64,000 bases of DNA from Azospirillum formosense. Lineage in GTDB: Bacteria; Pseudomonadota; Alphaproteobacteria; Azospirillales; Azospirillaceae. Shown piece after piece: positions 51,129 through 59,733 of this stretch. The notes under the pieces were generated by a model that was not told the DNA's origin, ran no database searches, and saw nothing but the letters and a program-made list of their open reading frames with translations. The position numbers were made by a program, and so were the translations under genes. The stretch lies in the NCBI RefSeq assembly GCF_040500525.1, contig NZ_CP159403.1, positions 945,001 through 1,009,000 on the forward strand, written 5' to 3'. The stretch's first letter is position 1. Every line of letters starts with the position of its first letter.

Positions 51129-52439
51129 TTGGGCACCGTCCACATCGTCGGCGCCGGCCTCGCCGGCCTGTCCGCCGCCGTCCGCCTGACCGAGGCCGGG
51201 CGGCGGGTCGTCCTGCATGAAAGCGCGCCGCAGGCGGGAGGGCGATGCCGCTCCTTCCACGACGCCGCGCTGGACCGCGTGGTGGACAACGGCAGCCATC
51301 TGGCGCTCAGCGGCAACCGTTCCCTGCTCGGCTATCTGGAGCGGGTCGGCGCCCGCGGCGCCCTGTCCGAGTTGCGCCCCGCCGCCTTTCCCTTCCTCGA
51401 CCTCGGCAGCGGTGAGCGGTGGTGCCTGCGTCCCGGCGGGCTGTGGCTGTTCGACAAGGCCCGCCGCGTGCCGGGAAGCCGCCCCGCCGACTACCTCGCC
51501 GCCCTGCGGACCCTCACCGCCCGCCCCGAGACGGCGGTGGCCGACGCCCTGCCTCCCGGCGGGCCGCTCTTTGAGCGGCTGTGGCGCCCGCTGGCCGTGT
51601 CGGTGATGAACGGGGCGCCGGAGCGGGTGTCCGCCCGCCTGTTCGGGGCCGTGCTGCGGGAAACGCTGCTGCGCGGCGAGGCTGCCTGCCGGCCGCTGTT
51701 CGCCGAGAAGGGCCTGTCCGCCGCCCTGGTCGATCCGGCGGTGGCGTGGCTGACGCGGCATGGCGCCGACCTGCGCACCGGAACGCGGGTGGACGGGCTG
51801 GAGCGCGCGGGGGAACGTCTCGCCGCCTTGTCGGTCGATGGGGAGCGCATTCCGCTCGGCGGCGGAGACGCGGTGATCCTGGCGGTCCCGGCCTGGATCG
51901 CCGGACGGCTGCTTCCCGAGGCCGTTCCCATGCCCGCCGCCGGCCGGGCCATCGTCAACGCCCACTTCCGCCTGCCCGACGCGATGGAGCTGCCGGGCGG
52001 CCTGCCCTTCCTGGGGCTGGTGGGCGGCACGGCGGACTGGCTGTTCCGGCGCGGCGACGTGCTGTCGGTGACGGCCAGCGACGCCGACGCACTCGCCGCC
52101 CAGACCGTCGAAGCGGTCGCCGCCACGCTGTGGCGCGACGTGGCTCGGGCCCTCGGCACGCCCGGCGCGGCTCTGCCGCCCTACCGAATCGTCAAGGAGC
52201 GCCGAGCGACTCCGGACCAGTCCCCTGTCCATGCGGCGAATCGCCCCGGTGCCCGGACGGCATTGAAAAACCTCGTTCTGGCCGGCGATTGGACGAACAT
52301 GGGCCTTCCGGCAACGCTCGAAGGTGCGGTTCGCTCCGGCGAGTTCGCCGCGCGGGCGGTCCTGGACGCAAGGATTACCACCTTTTCGCGCCTCGGCCTT
52401 TTTCCAGCCTTCACTTTGCCGCGCCGCGGGCCTATTTGA
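51129..52439 (+). CDS. hpnE: hydroxysqualene dehydroxylase HpnE
   Basis: 436 residues if started at the TTG at 51129; no ATG or GTG is suitably placed before the conserved VHIVGAGLAGLSAAVRLTEA, so TTG or a start within hpnD must be used. The N-terminal FAD/NAD dinucleotide fold is followed by ESAPQAGGRCRSF. The C-terminal FAD motif is LVLAGDWTNMGLPATLEGAV. It is a phytoene-desaturase-like flavoenzyme that reductively removes the hydroxyl of hydroxysqualene to give squalene. It starts 8 bp after hpnD. No squalene-hopene cyclase gene is in the window. Confidence 0.9.
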   Translation: MGTVHIVGAGLAGLSAAVRLTEAGRRVVLHESAPQAGGRCRSFHDAALDRVVDNGSHLALSGNRSLLGYLERVGARGALSELRPAAFPFLDLGSGERWCLRPGGLWLFDKARRVPGSRPADYLAALRTLTARPETAVADALPPGGPLFERLWRPLAVSVMNGAPERVSARLFGAVLRETLLRGEAACRPLFAEKGLSAALVDPAVAWLTRHGADLRTGTRVDGLERAGERLAALSVDGERIPLGGGDAVILAVPAWIAGRLLPEAVPMPAAGRAIVNAHFRLPDAMELPGGLPFLGLVGGTADWLFRRGDVLSVTASDADALAAQTVEAVAATLWRDVARALGTPGAALPPYRIVKERRATPDQSPVHAANRPGARTALKNLVLAGDWTNMGLPATLEGAVRSGEFAARAVLDARITTFSRLGLFPAFTLPRRGPI

Positions 52440-52507
52440 GCGGACGGAGGTGCCGTGCCGCAAGGCGCGGGCCGAGATGGGACAATCCAAGAAGAGAGGG
52501 TAACTCA

Positions 52508-53113
52508 ATGGCGTTCGAACTGCCGCCGCTCCCGTATGGCTATGATGCTCTGCAGCCGTTCATGTCGTCGGAGACGCTGCACCTGCACCACGACAAGCAC
52601 CACCAGACCTACGTCACCAACCTGAACAACCTGACGAAGGACAGCCCGCTGGCCGACGCCAGCCTGGAAGACGTCATCAAGCAGAGCTACGGCGACGCCT
52701 CCAAGCAGGGCCTGTTCAACAACGCCGGCCAGGTGTGGAACCACACCTTCTACTGGCAGAGCATGAAGAAGAACGGTGGCGGCGCCATCCCGGGCGAGCT
52801 TGAGAAGCGCCTGATCGCCGACTTCGGCAGCGTCGACAAGTTCAAGGAAGAGTTCTCGAACGCCGCCATTACCCAGTTCGGCTCGGGCTGGGCTTGGCTG
52901 TACATCGACGGCGGCAAGCTGAAGGTCACCAAGACCTCCAACGCCGACACCCCGCTGGCCCAGGGCCACTTCCCGCTGCTGACCGCCGACGTGTGGGAGC
53001 ACGCCTACTACGTCGACTACCAGAACCGCCGCGCGGACTTCGTGAAGGCGTTCCTGGAGAGCCTGGTGAACTGGGAATTCGTGGCCGAGCGCCTGTCGAA
53101 GGCCCCGGCCTGA
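52508..53113 (+). CDS. sodB: iron superoxide dismutase
   Basis: 201 residues behind AAGAGAGGG. The N-terminal metal ligand region is LHLHHDKHHQTYVTNLNNL and the remaining ligands lie in WNHTFYW and DVWEHAYYVDYQN. GLFNNAGQVWNHTFYW and FGSGWAWL follow the Fe-type pattern, though Fe and Mn enzymes are hard to part by motif alone. It has no signal peptide, so it is cytoplasmic. It is a single gene with a strong terminator. Confidence 0.93.
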   Translation: MAFELPPLPYGYDALQPFMSSETLHLHHDKHHQTYVTNLNNLTKDSPLADASLEDVIKQSYGDASKQGLFNNAGQVWNHTFYWQSMKKNGGGAIPGELEKRLIADFGSVDKFKEEFSNAAITQFGSGWAWLYIDGGKLKVTKTSNADTPLAQGHFPLLTADVWEHAYYVDYQNRRADFVKAFLESLVNWEFVAERLSKAPA

Positions 53114-53137
53114 TCCTTCCCCGGATCGCCAGAACGG

Positions 53138-53168
53138 AAAAGGCCCCCGATCCGGGGGCCTTTTTTCG
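53138..53168 (+). terminator. terminator of sodB
   Basis: GGCCCCCG (53142-53149) and CGGGGGCC (53153-53160) form the stem with a 3-nt loop, followed by TTTTTT. Flanking AAAA on the left also lets it work on the minus strand. Confidence 0.92.
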
Positions 53169-53201
53169 TTCGAACGGGTGCGGAGAAACACAGGAGCCGG
53201 A

Positions 53202-53579
53202 TCACACCGGCAGCAGCGCCGCCCCCACCCGCCGGCCTTCGGCCAGCAGGACGTTGTAGGTGCGGCAGGCCGCCCCGGTGTCCATCACCTCCACCACCAG
53301 ACCGGCGGCGCGCAGGCTCTGGCGCAGCGCCTTGGGCAGAAGCTGCATCCGCTCACCGGAGCCGAGCAGAAGGAACTCCACCCGCGGCTCCGCCTCGATG
53401 ACGGGGGCGAAGTCCTCCGCGGTCAGGGCGGCGAAGTCCTGGGGGCGCCAGGGCTCCGTGCGGTCGGGAAGGACCACGACCGCACCGGTGCGCCATTGCC
53501 CGGACACACAGAACTGCCCGTCCCCATAGCCGTCGATGACCTGCCGGTCCGACGGGATGATCGGCGTGATGTCCGCCAT
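53202..53579 (-). CDS. Mth938-like domain protein, NDUFAF3 homologue
   Basis: A 125-residue single-domain protein of the Mth938/DUF498 family: DRQVIDGYGDGQFCVSGQW, then APVIEAEPRVEFLLLGSGER and the closing MDTGAACRTYNVLLAEGRRV. The family includes human NDUFAF3, a complex I assembly factor, and in alphaproteobacteria the gene commonly sits with secF-secD-yajC, as here. The stop of secF's own gene lies upstream and the two are separated by 42 bp, so it is probably the last gene of the sec transcript. Confidence 0.88.
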   Translation of the reverse strand: MADITPIIPSDRQVIDGYGDGQFCVSGQWRTGAVVVLPDRTEPWRPQDFAALTAEDFAPVIEAEPRVEFLLLGSGERMQLLPKALRQSLRAAGLVVEVMDTGAACRTYNVLLAEGRRVGAALLPV

Positions 53580-53621
53580 CTCTTGTCCGTTTCCTGTTCT
53601 CGCCGGTCCGTGCTTGGTCGA

Positions 53622-54575
53622 TCAGGGCGTCGGATTGGCGGCCGGGGCCGCGTTCTCCGCCGGCGCGTTGCGGCGCAGCCGGTTCTCGCCCAGGAACAGC
53701 AAGATGGGGGCGGCGATGAAGATGGACGAGGAGGTCGCCAGGAAAATGCCGAAGATCAGCACGATGCCGAAATCCTGCAGCGCCTCGCCGCCGAAGAAGG
53801 CCAGCGGCAGGATCGACAGCAGGGTCGACATGGAGGTGCCCAGCGTGCGGTTCAGCGTCTCGTTGATCGAGCGGTCGATCAGCTCGCGCAGCGGCATCTT
53901 CTTGTAGATGCGCAGGTTCTCGCGCATGCGGTCATAGACCACGACCTTGTCGTTGGTCGAATAGCCCATGATCGTCAGGATCGCCGCGATGGCCGTCAGA
54001 TTGAACTGCATGCCGGTGATCGCGTAGAAGCCGACCACCTTCGTCACGTCCAGCAACAGCGTCACGATGGCGCCGAAGCCGAACTGCCATTCGAAGCGGA
54101 ACCAGATGTAGACGAGCATCGCCAGCAGCGCGAGGCCGAGTGCCAGCATGCCGTTGAAGAACAACTCGCCGCTGACCGACGCGCCGACCGCCTCGACACG
54201 GCGCACGGTGGTGCCGGGGACCTCCTGGGCGAGCGTGGCCCTCACCTTGTCGGCGGCCACCTGCTGGGCGGCGTCATCGCCCGGCTGGCGCTCCAGGCGG
54301 ATCAGCACGTCCTGGGGCGAACCGAACTCCTGCAACTGCACCTGCCCCATGTTGAGCTGGTTCAGCGTGTGGCGCAGCGAGGCGAAGTCGGCGGCCTGCG
54401 GCGTGCGCGCCTCGATGACGATGCCGCCGCGGAAGTCGATGCCGTAGTTCAGGCCGGGATAGAAGAACAGCACCACCGACGCGATCGACAGGAACGCCGA
54501 CACGATCAGGCCGGCGTGTCGCCCGCGCATGAATTGGATGTTGGTGTTGTCAGGGACCAGACGAAGCCGGAACAT
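53622..54575 (-). CDS. secF: protein translocase subunit SecF
   Basis: 317 residues, six membrane helices with a periplasmic domain after the first. Marks are YPGLNYGIDFRGGIVIEART, VYIWFRFEWQFGFGAIVTLL, GYSTNDKVVVYDRMRENLR and the closing FFGGEALQDFGIVLIFGIFLA. With SecD it forms the proton-driven complex that helps Sec export and membrane protein release. It starts 12 bp after the secD stop. Confidence 0.95.
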   Translation of the reverse strand: MFRLRLVPDNTNIQFMRGRHAGLIVSAFLSIASVVLFFYPGLNYGIDFRGGIVIEARTPQAADFASLRHTLNQLNMGQVQLQEFGSPQDVLIRLERQPGDDAAQQVAADKVRATLAQEVPGTTVRRVEAVGASVSGELFFNGMLALGLALLAMLVYIWFRFEWQFGFGAIVTLLLDVTKVVGFYAITGMQFNLTAIAAILTIMGYSTNDKVVVYDRMRENLRIYKKMPLRELIDRSINETLNRTLGTSMSTLLSILPLAFFGGEALQDFGIVLIFGIFLATSSSIFIAAPILLFLGENRLRRNAPAENAAPAANPTP

Positions 54576-54587
54576 GGGTATGACCTC

Positions 54588-56186
54588 TTACACCGGCAGG
54601 ACGGCCGGCCGCGTCTTGCGCAGCCAACTGACCATCATGAGACGCACGAGCACGGTGGCCGTGAACAGCGAAATCAGGATGCCGAAGGTGATGGTGACGG
54701 CGAAGCCCTTGATCGCGCCGGTGCCCAGCACGAACAGGATGGCCATCTTGATGGCGGTGGTCAGGTTGGCGTCCACGATGGTGGAGTAGGCGCGGCTGAA
54801 GCCGGCCTCGACCGAGCCGAAGACGCCGCGGCCCTTCTTGGTTTCCTCGCGGACACGCTCGTTGATCAGGATGTTCGCGTCGACCGCCAGACCGAGCGAC
54901 AGCAGGATGCCGGCGATGCCCGGCAGGGTCAGCGTCGCCTGGAGCAGGGACAGCGCGGCCAGCGTCAGGACGGTGTTGACCAGCAGCGCGAAGCAGGCGA
55001 AGGCCCCGAACAGGCCGTAGGCGGCGATCATGTAGACGCAGACCAGCACGAAGCCGATGCCCACGGCCATCAGGCCGGCGCGGATCGAATCGGCGCCCAG
55101 GTCGGGGCCGACCGTGCGCTCCTCGATGACCTTCAGCGGGGCGGGCAGGGCGCCGGCGCGCAGCAGGACGGCGAGGTCGTTGGCGTCGGCGGCGGTGAAG
55201 TTGCCGCTGATCTGGCCGCGCCCGCCGGTGATCGGCTCGCGGATCACCGGGGCGCTGATGACCTTGTTGTCGAGCACGATGGCGAAGGGCCGGCCGACGT
55301 TGGCGCGGGTCACGTCGGCGAAGCGGCGGGCGCCGATGCTGTCGAATTCGAAATTGACCACCCACTCGCCGGTCTGCGGGTTGCTGCCCGCGGTGGCGTT
55401 GGTCAGGTTGGCGCCGTCCACCTCGACCTTCTTGCGGATGACGTAGGCGGTCTGCGTCCGCCCGCCCTCCGCCGAGGGGAGGATGTCGGTGCCCGGAGGG
55501 GCGCGGCCCGCGCTCGGGTCGGCGTTCATGTCGACCAGACGGAAGGTCATCTTCGCGGTGGTGCCGAGCAGCCGCTTCACGCGGTCCGGATCCTCGACGC
55601 CGGGAAGCTGGACCAGGATGCGGTCGGCGCCCTGGCGGGCGATGGTCGGCTCGTTGACGCCGGTCTCGTCGATGCGGCGCCGCACGATCTCGATGGACTG
55701 CTCGATGGCCTGGGTGGCGCGCTCGCGCAGGGCGATCTCGCTGAGCCGGGCGGTGACGCTGCCACCGCTGGCGTTGACCTCCAGGTCCGGCTGGCCGCCG
55801 CCGAGCGGTCCGCCGCCGATGGTGTTGGCGAGCTGGCGGAGCGCCCGCACCGCCGTGTCGGCCTGTGCCGGATCGCGGAGCTGCACGGTGATGCCGCGGT
55901 CGCCCGGGGTGATCGCCGTGTAGCCGACATTGTCGTTGCGGAGCTGGGTGCGCGCCGAATCGACCAGGCCTTCGACGCGGTCACGGATGACCGCGCCCAT
56001 GTCCACCTCGAGCAGCAGGTGCGACCCGCCGCGCAGATCGAGGCCGAGGTTGACCCGGTTGTGCGCGTACCAGTTCGGCAGGGCCGACAGCGTCTCACGG
56101 CTGAGAAAATTCGGCAGCGTGAGGATGGTCCCGAGCACGCAGATCGCGACGATCAGAAAAATCTTCCAGCGCGGAAAATACAGCAT
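54588..56186 (-). CDS. secD: protein translocase subunit SecD
   Basis: 532 residues. The first helix is followed by the large periplasmic P1 domain (NLGLDLRGGSHLLLEVD near residue 45; RPFAIVLDNKVISAPVIREP before the helical bundle). The C-terminal five helices carry GLAVDANILINERVREETKKG, the proton-relay region. It is encoded between yajC and secF in the standard order. Confidence 0.96.
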   Translation of the reverse strand: MLYFPRWKIFLIVAICVLGTILTLPNFLSRETLSALPNWYAHNRVNLGLDLRGGSHLLLEVDMGAVIRDRVEGLVDSARTQLRNDNVGYTAITPGDRGITVQLRDPAQADTAVRALRQLANTIGGGPLGGGQPDLEVNASGGSVTARLSEIALRERATQAIEQSIEIVRRRIDETGVNEPTIARQGADRILVQLPGVEDPDRVKRLLGTTAKMTFRLVDMNADPSAGRAPPGTDILPSAEGGRTQTAYVIRKKVEVDGANLTNATAGSNPQTGEWVVNFEFDSIGARRFADVTRANVGRPFAIVLDNKVISAPVIREPITGGRGQISGNFTAADANDLAVLLRAGALPAPLKVIEERTVGPDLGADSIRAGLMAVGIGFVLVCVYMIAAYGLFGAFACFALLVNTVLTLAALSLLQATLTLPGIAGILLSLGLAVDANILINERVREETKKGRGVFGSVEAGFSRAYSTIVDANLTTAIKMAILFVLGTGAIKGFAVTITFGILISLFTATVLVRLMMVSWLRKTRPAVLPV

Positions 56187-56222
56187 TCGTAAACCAGTCC
56201 CGTTCGCTACCGGAGAACCGCG

Positions 56223-56594
56223 TTACTTGCGGTCCGCAACCTTCTCTTCAGTCTTCTCGTCGGCGCTCTTGGCCGGCTCGGACTTCGACAGCACGAGGTT
56301 CACCGTGGAGCGCATGACGCGGACGCGGACGTTCTCGGCGATCTCGACCTGAAGCTCGTCCTCCGGACCGACCTTGGTCACGGTGCCGATGATGCCGCCG
56401 CCGGTCACCACGCGGTCGCCGCGACGGATGGCCTCCAGCATGCCCTTGTGTTCCTTCATCTTCTTCTGCTGCGGACGGATCAGCAGGAAGTAGAAGACGA
56501 CGAAAATCAGGATCAGCGGCAGGAACTGCACGATCATGTCGGCCCCACCGGCGGCGGGCGCGGCGGTCTGTGCATAGGCCGTCGAAACGAACAT
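56223..56594 (-). CDS. yajC: preprotein translocase subunit YajC
   Basis: 123 residues: a short N-terminal part, one membrane helix (MIVQFLPLILIFVVFYFLLI), then RPQQKKMKEHKGMLEAIRRG and DRVVTGGGIIGTVTKV, the family signature. The Lys/Glu-rich tail is slightly longer than in E. coli. It accompanies SecDF in the holo-translocon. It lies 36 bp before secD; the sec promoter is probably in the 111 bp upstream. Confidence 0.94.
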   Translation of the reverse strand: MFVSTAYAQTAAPAAGGADMIVQFLPLILIFVVFYFLLIRPQQKKMKEHKGMLEAIRRGDRVVTGGGIIGTVTKVGPEDELQVEIAENVRVRVMRSTVNLVLSKSEPAKSADEKTEEKVADRK

Positions 56595-56705
56595 CTGGAG
56601 GCTCCCTGTGGTTTGGTTCCGAAGGCGCAGCGGGCGCTCGCGGACGCGGCGACTATAACGGTCCGGGCCGTCGATGCAATGGAATAGGGGTACGCCAGCC
56701 GGGCT

Positions 56706-57446
56706 TCAAGGGCCGCGGCTGTCCATCACGGCAAAGAGAAGCAGGAAGCGGCGCAGGCAGGGCGCCGTGACGGGCTCCACCCCGTGGAAGGAGCGGTCGG
56801 ACGGCGCGTAGGCCAGAAGATGGTTCGGCAGGAAGGGCGCGGTGCCGGCCAGCTCGAAGCCCTCGCGCGCAAACCGCTCCGTCGAGCGCCCGGCGTTGGC
56901 GGTGAAGGACGGGTCGCGCGGCCGGTACAGCGCCGTGCCGAGATCGGGGCGGCTGCCGTCCGCCGGCATGTAGAGCAGCATGGACAGGAAGGTGCCGAAC
57001 ACGTCGGTGTGGGGCAGCATGGAATGGCCCGCATGGTCCTCGACCAGCCGCGCGTAGACCACCGCCGGCCGGTTCCCCACCGGCGCCTCCAGCTTGGCGG
57101 CGAGGGAGGGGAAACGCGGGGCCAGCCGTTGCAGCGTCTCCGGCCCGAACAGGCAATCGCGCACCTCCCGCCAGACCGCCGCGGCCTCCGGCTCCATCTC
57201 CCTCAGGTTGCGGTCGGTCAGCACCATCTGATGGCGCTGGGGAAGGCTGTCCATCTGCAGGAGGGCCAGCGCCTCGAACCGCGGCCAATGGGCGACGGCG
57301 CGGGCGTAGAGGTCCGCCGGCAGGGCATCCGGCACCACCAGATGCGGGAAGGGCTCCTCGCTCAGCGGCGTCTCCTCCAACCGCCGCAGGACATGCGCGG
57401 CGCTCCCCGTCGGGATGGGGAGATCGGCGGAACGTTCTGCGTGCAT
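56706..57446 (-). CDS. 2OG-Fe(II) oxygenase-like protein
   Basis: 246 residues from ATG 57446. The core has the H-x-D iron motif in LPHTDVFGTFLSMLLYMPAD and the distal histidine in YAPSDRSFHGVEPV, with an arginine (CLRRFLLLF) in the place of the 2-oxoglutarate-binding residue. This is the arrangement of the 2-oxoglutarate/Fe(II) hydroxylase (prolyl-4-hydroxylase-like) superfamily. The N-terminal 60 residues hold PFPHLVVPDALPADLYARAV, seen in related enzymes that modify sugars or peptides. Substrate unknown. Confidence 0.7.
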   Translation of the reverse strand: MHAERSADLPIPTGSAAHVLRRLEETPLSEEPFPHLVVPDALPADLYARAVAHWPRFEALALLQMDSLPQRHQMVLTDRNLREMEPEAAAVWREVRDCLFGPETLQRLAPRFPSLAAKLEAPVGNRPAVVYARLVEDHAGHSMLPHTDVFGTFLSMLLYMPADGSRPDLGTALYRPRDPSFTANAGRSTERFAREGFELAGTAPFLPNHLLAYAPSDRSFHGVEPVTAPCLRRFLLLFAVMDSRGP

Positions 57447-57597
57447 GGCCGGCCCTCGGTTCGCGTTCCCGGCACCATAGCGGCGCGCACGCCGCCCCCG
57501 CAAGCGCGGCGCCCTGTCGCGCCTCCTTGTCTGGCGCCGGGCCGGCGGGTTAGGGTCGGCGCAACGAAACCGGAAGAAACGCCTGCAAAGGAACACG

Positions 57598-58455
57598 ATG
57601 TCGGACGCCCAACTGCTGCCCCTCCTCACCCGCATCGCCGAGGCCCTGGAACGGCTCGCCCCGCCGCCGCCGGGCCGGCTCGACCTCGGCGCCGCCGACG
57701 CCTTTGTCTGGCACGCCGATCCCGACCGGCTGGAGCCGGTGCCCGCCGTCAACCGCGTGGAGATCAGCCTGCTGCGCGGCGTGGAGCGGCAGCGCGACAT
57801 CCTGCTGGACAACACCACCCGCTTCGCCACCGGCCTGCCCGCCAACAACGCCCTGCTCTGGGGCTCGCGCGGCATGGGCAAAAGCTCGCTGGTCAAGTCG
57901 GTGCACGCCGCGGTGGCCCAGGAGCATCCCGGCACGCTGGCGCTGGTCGAGATCCACCGCGAGGACATCCCCACCCTGCCCCGCCTGCTCGCCCGGCTGA
58001 AGGACGAGCCGCGCCGCTTCATCCTGTTCTGCGACGACCTGTCCTTCGACCACGACGACGCGCATTACAAGTCGCTGAAGGCCGTCCTGGAGGGCGGGAT
58101 CGAGGGGCGCCCGGAGAATGTGGTGTTCTACGCCACCTCCAACCGCCGCCACCTGATGCCGCGCGACATGATCGAGAACGAGCGCTCCACCGCCATCAAC
58201 CCGGCCGAGGCGGTCGAGGAGAAGGTGTCGCTGTCCGACCGCTTCGGCCTGTGGCTGGGCTTCCACAATTGCGACCAGCCGACCTACTTCGCGATGATCG
58301 AGGGCTACGCCGCCCGCTTCGGGCTGGACATCCCGGCGGAGCAGCTGCGGGCCGAGGCCGTGGAATGGTCGGTGACCCGCGGCAGCCGCTCCGGCCGGGT
58401 GGCCTGGCAGTTCATCCAGGACCTGGCTGGCCGTCTGGGGAAGCCCCTTCGCTGA
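57598..58455 (+). CDS. DUF815 AAA-type ATPase
   Basis: 285 residues. Residues about 45-75 (RVEISLLRGVERQRDILLDN) precede the Walker A GSRGMGKSS at 89-97. Walker B is FILFCDDLSFDHDDAHYKSL and sensor 1 is ENVVFYATSNRRHLMPRD. This is the DUF815 family of stand-alone AAA+ ATPases, widespread in alphaproteobacteria and next to tat/surE/nlpD genes in several of them; the function is unknown. The 3' end overlaps the convergent nlpD-like gene by 44 bp. Confidence 0.88.
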   Translation: MSDAQLLPLLTRIAEALERLAPPPPGRLDLGAADAFVWHADPDRLEPVPAVNRVEISLLRGVERQRDILLDNTTRFATGLPANNALLWGSRGMGKSSLVKSVHAAVAQEHPGTLALVEIHREDIPTLPRLLARLKDEPRRFILFCDDLSFDHDDAHYKSLKAVLEGGIEGRPENVVFYATSNRRHLMPRDMIENERSTAINPAEAVEEKVSLSDRFGLWLGFHNCDQPTYFAMIEGYAARFGLDIPAEQLRAEAVEWSVTRGSRSGRVAWQFIQDLAGRLGKPLR

Positions 58456-59719
58456 CCCGCGGCTCCATGCGGTCGCGCGGGTCGACCGCCTGGCTGCCCT
58501 TGCGCAGTTCGAAGTGAAGCTGCGGGCTCGTCACCGATCCGGTCTGGCCGACCGTGCCGATGGCCTGCCCGCGCTTCACCGCCACGCCCCGCTCCACGTC
58601 GATGCGGTCGAGATGGGCGTAGGCGGTGATGAAGCCGTCCGAATGCTTCACCAGCAGCAGGTTGCCGAAGCCGCGCAGCTCGTTGCCGGCGTAGGCGACC
58701 ACGCCGTTGTCGGCGGCGACCACCGTGGTTCCCTTGGCAGCGGCGATGTTCAGGCCGTCGTTGTGCAGACCGTCCGGCTTCGGCCCGAAGGTCGAGATCA
58801 CCTTCCCCTTCACCGGCCAGAGCAGCCGCCCGGTGGCGCGCTGCGGCGTCGCCTCCTCGACCGCCTTCGGCGGCGGGGGTGGAGCGGCGGCGACCTCCTG
58901 GGCCGGGGCCGGTGGCGGAGGCGGGACCGGAGCGGCCTCGACGGCGCGCGGCGCGGGCGCCGGTTCGGGAATCGCGGGCTTCTGGCCCGGCGGGCGCAGC
59001 GAGGTCGGGGCCTGCCCCGGCTGGTAGACGGGCGCCGCGGTCGCCACCTCCGGCCCGGCGGCCGGCTTGGCACCCAGAACCGGGGCGAGGACGGTCGCGG
59101 TCTGCGAAGGGCTTTCCACCGGTGCCGGGGCCGGAGGTGGGGCCGCGGACCCCGGAGGCGGCAGCTCCGCCGCCTGGATGGAGCCGCGCGACACCTGTTT
59201 GACCGGCGCCGTGGCGACCACGCCGCCGACCGCGGCCCCCGCGCCGGAGGACGGCGCCTGGGCCACCGCCGTGCCGCCCGGCGCCTCGCCACCGCCCGGG
59301 CCGCCCGGCAGGCGCAACGGCTGCCCGGCCTGCACCGCGTAGGGGGCGGTCAGGCCGTTGAGCCGGGTCAGCTCGCTCATGTCCGCGCTGAACATGCGGG
59401 AGATGCCGTAGAGCGTGTCGCCGCGCTGGACGATGTACTGGCGCGACACCGGCAGGACGAGGCGCTGCCCGACCTGCAGCTGGTAGGGCGGCGACAGGTG
59501 ATTGACCTCCAGCAGGTCGCGCAGCGGCACGTTGTAGCGCCTCGACAGCGAATAGGCGGAATCTCCGCGCTGCACGATAACGGCGCCGCCGATGGAATCC
59601 GGGGTGTTGGACACCGAGGTGACCGGCGCCAGCTCGCCCGTGCGCTGCTGACAGGCGGCGAGCAGCGGAATCACCGCAAGCGCCGCCAGGAGGGCGCGCC
59701 CGGACACGCCGAGTGTCAC
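58412..59719 (-). CDS. nlpD: NlpD-like lipoprotein: LysM repeats and degenerate LytM (M23) domain
   Basis: 435 residues from GTG 59719, 15 bp after the pcm stop. The signal peptide ends in the lipobox LLAAC. Two LysM domains at about 45-90 and 93-137 (VIVQRGDSAYSLSRRYNVPL; YIVQRGDTLYGISRMF) bind peptidoglycan. A Pro/Ala-rich linker follows to about 310. The final M23 domain (GLHNDGLNIAAAKGTTVVAA ... YAHLDRIDVERG ... SPQLHFELRKG) lacks two zinc ligands: Asn replaces Asp in H-N-D-G-L-N and Gln replaces His in Q-L-H. It should thus be an amidase activator and not a hydrolase, like E. coli NlpD, which shares the surE-pcm-nlpD order. Confidence 0.88.
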   Translation of the reverse strand: MTLGVSGRALLAALAVIPLLAACQQRTGELAPVTSVSNTPDSIGGAVIVQRGDSAYSLSRRYNVPLRDLLEVNHLSPPYQLQVGQRLVLPVSRQYIVQRGDTLYGISRMFSADMSELTRLNGLTAPYAVQAGQPLRLPGGPGGGEAPGGTAVAQAPSSGAGAAVGGVVATAPVKQVSRGSIQAAELPPPGSAAPPPAPAPVESPSQTATVLAPVLGAKPAAGPEVATAAPVYQPGQAPTSLRPPGQKPAIPEPAPAPRAVEAAPVPPPPPAPAQEVAAAPPPPPKAVEEATPQRATGRLLWPVKGKVISTFGPKPDGLHNDGLNIAAAKGTTVVAADNGVVAYAGNELRGFGNLLLVKHSDGFITAYAHLDRIDVERGVAVKRGQAIGTVGQTGSVTSPQLHFELRKGSQAVDPRDRMEPRVSEGASPDGQPGPG

Positions 59720-59733
59720 GCCGAACGGGCCGG

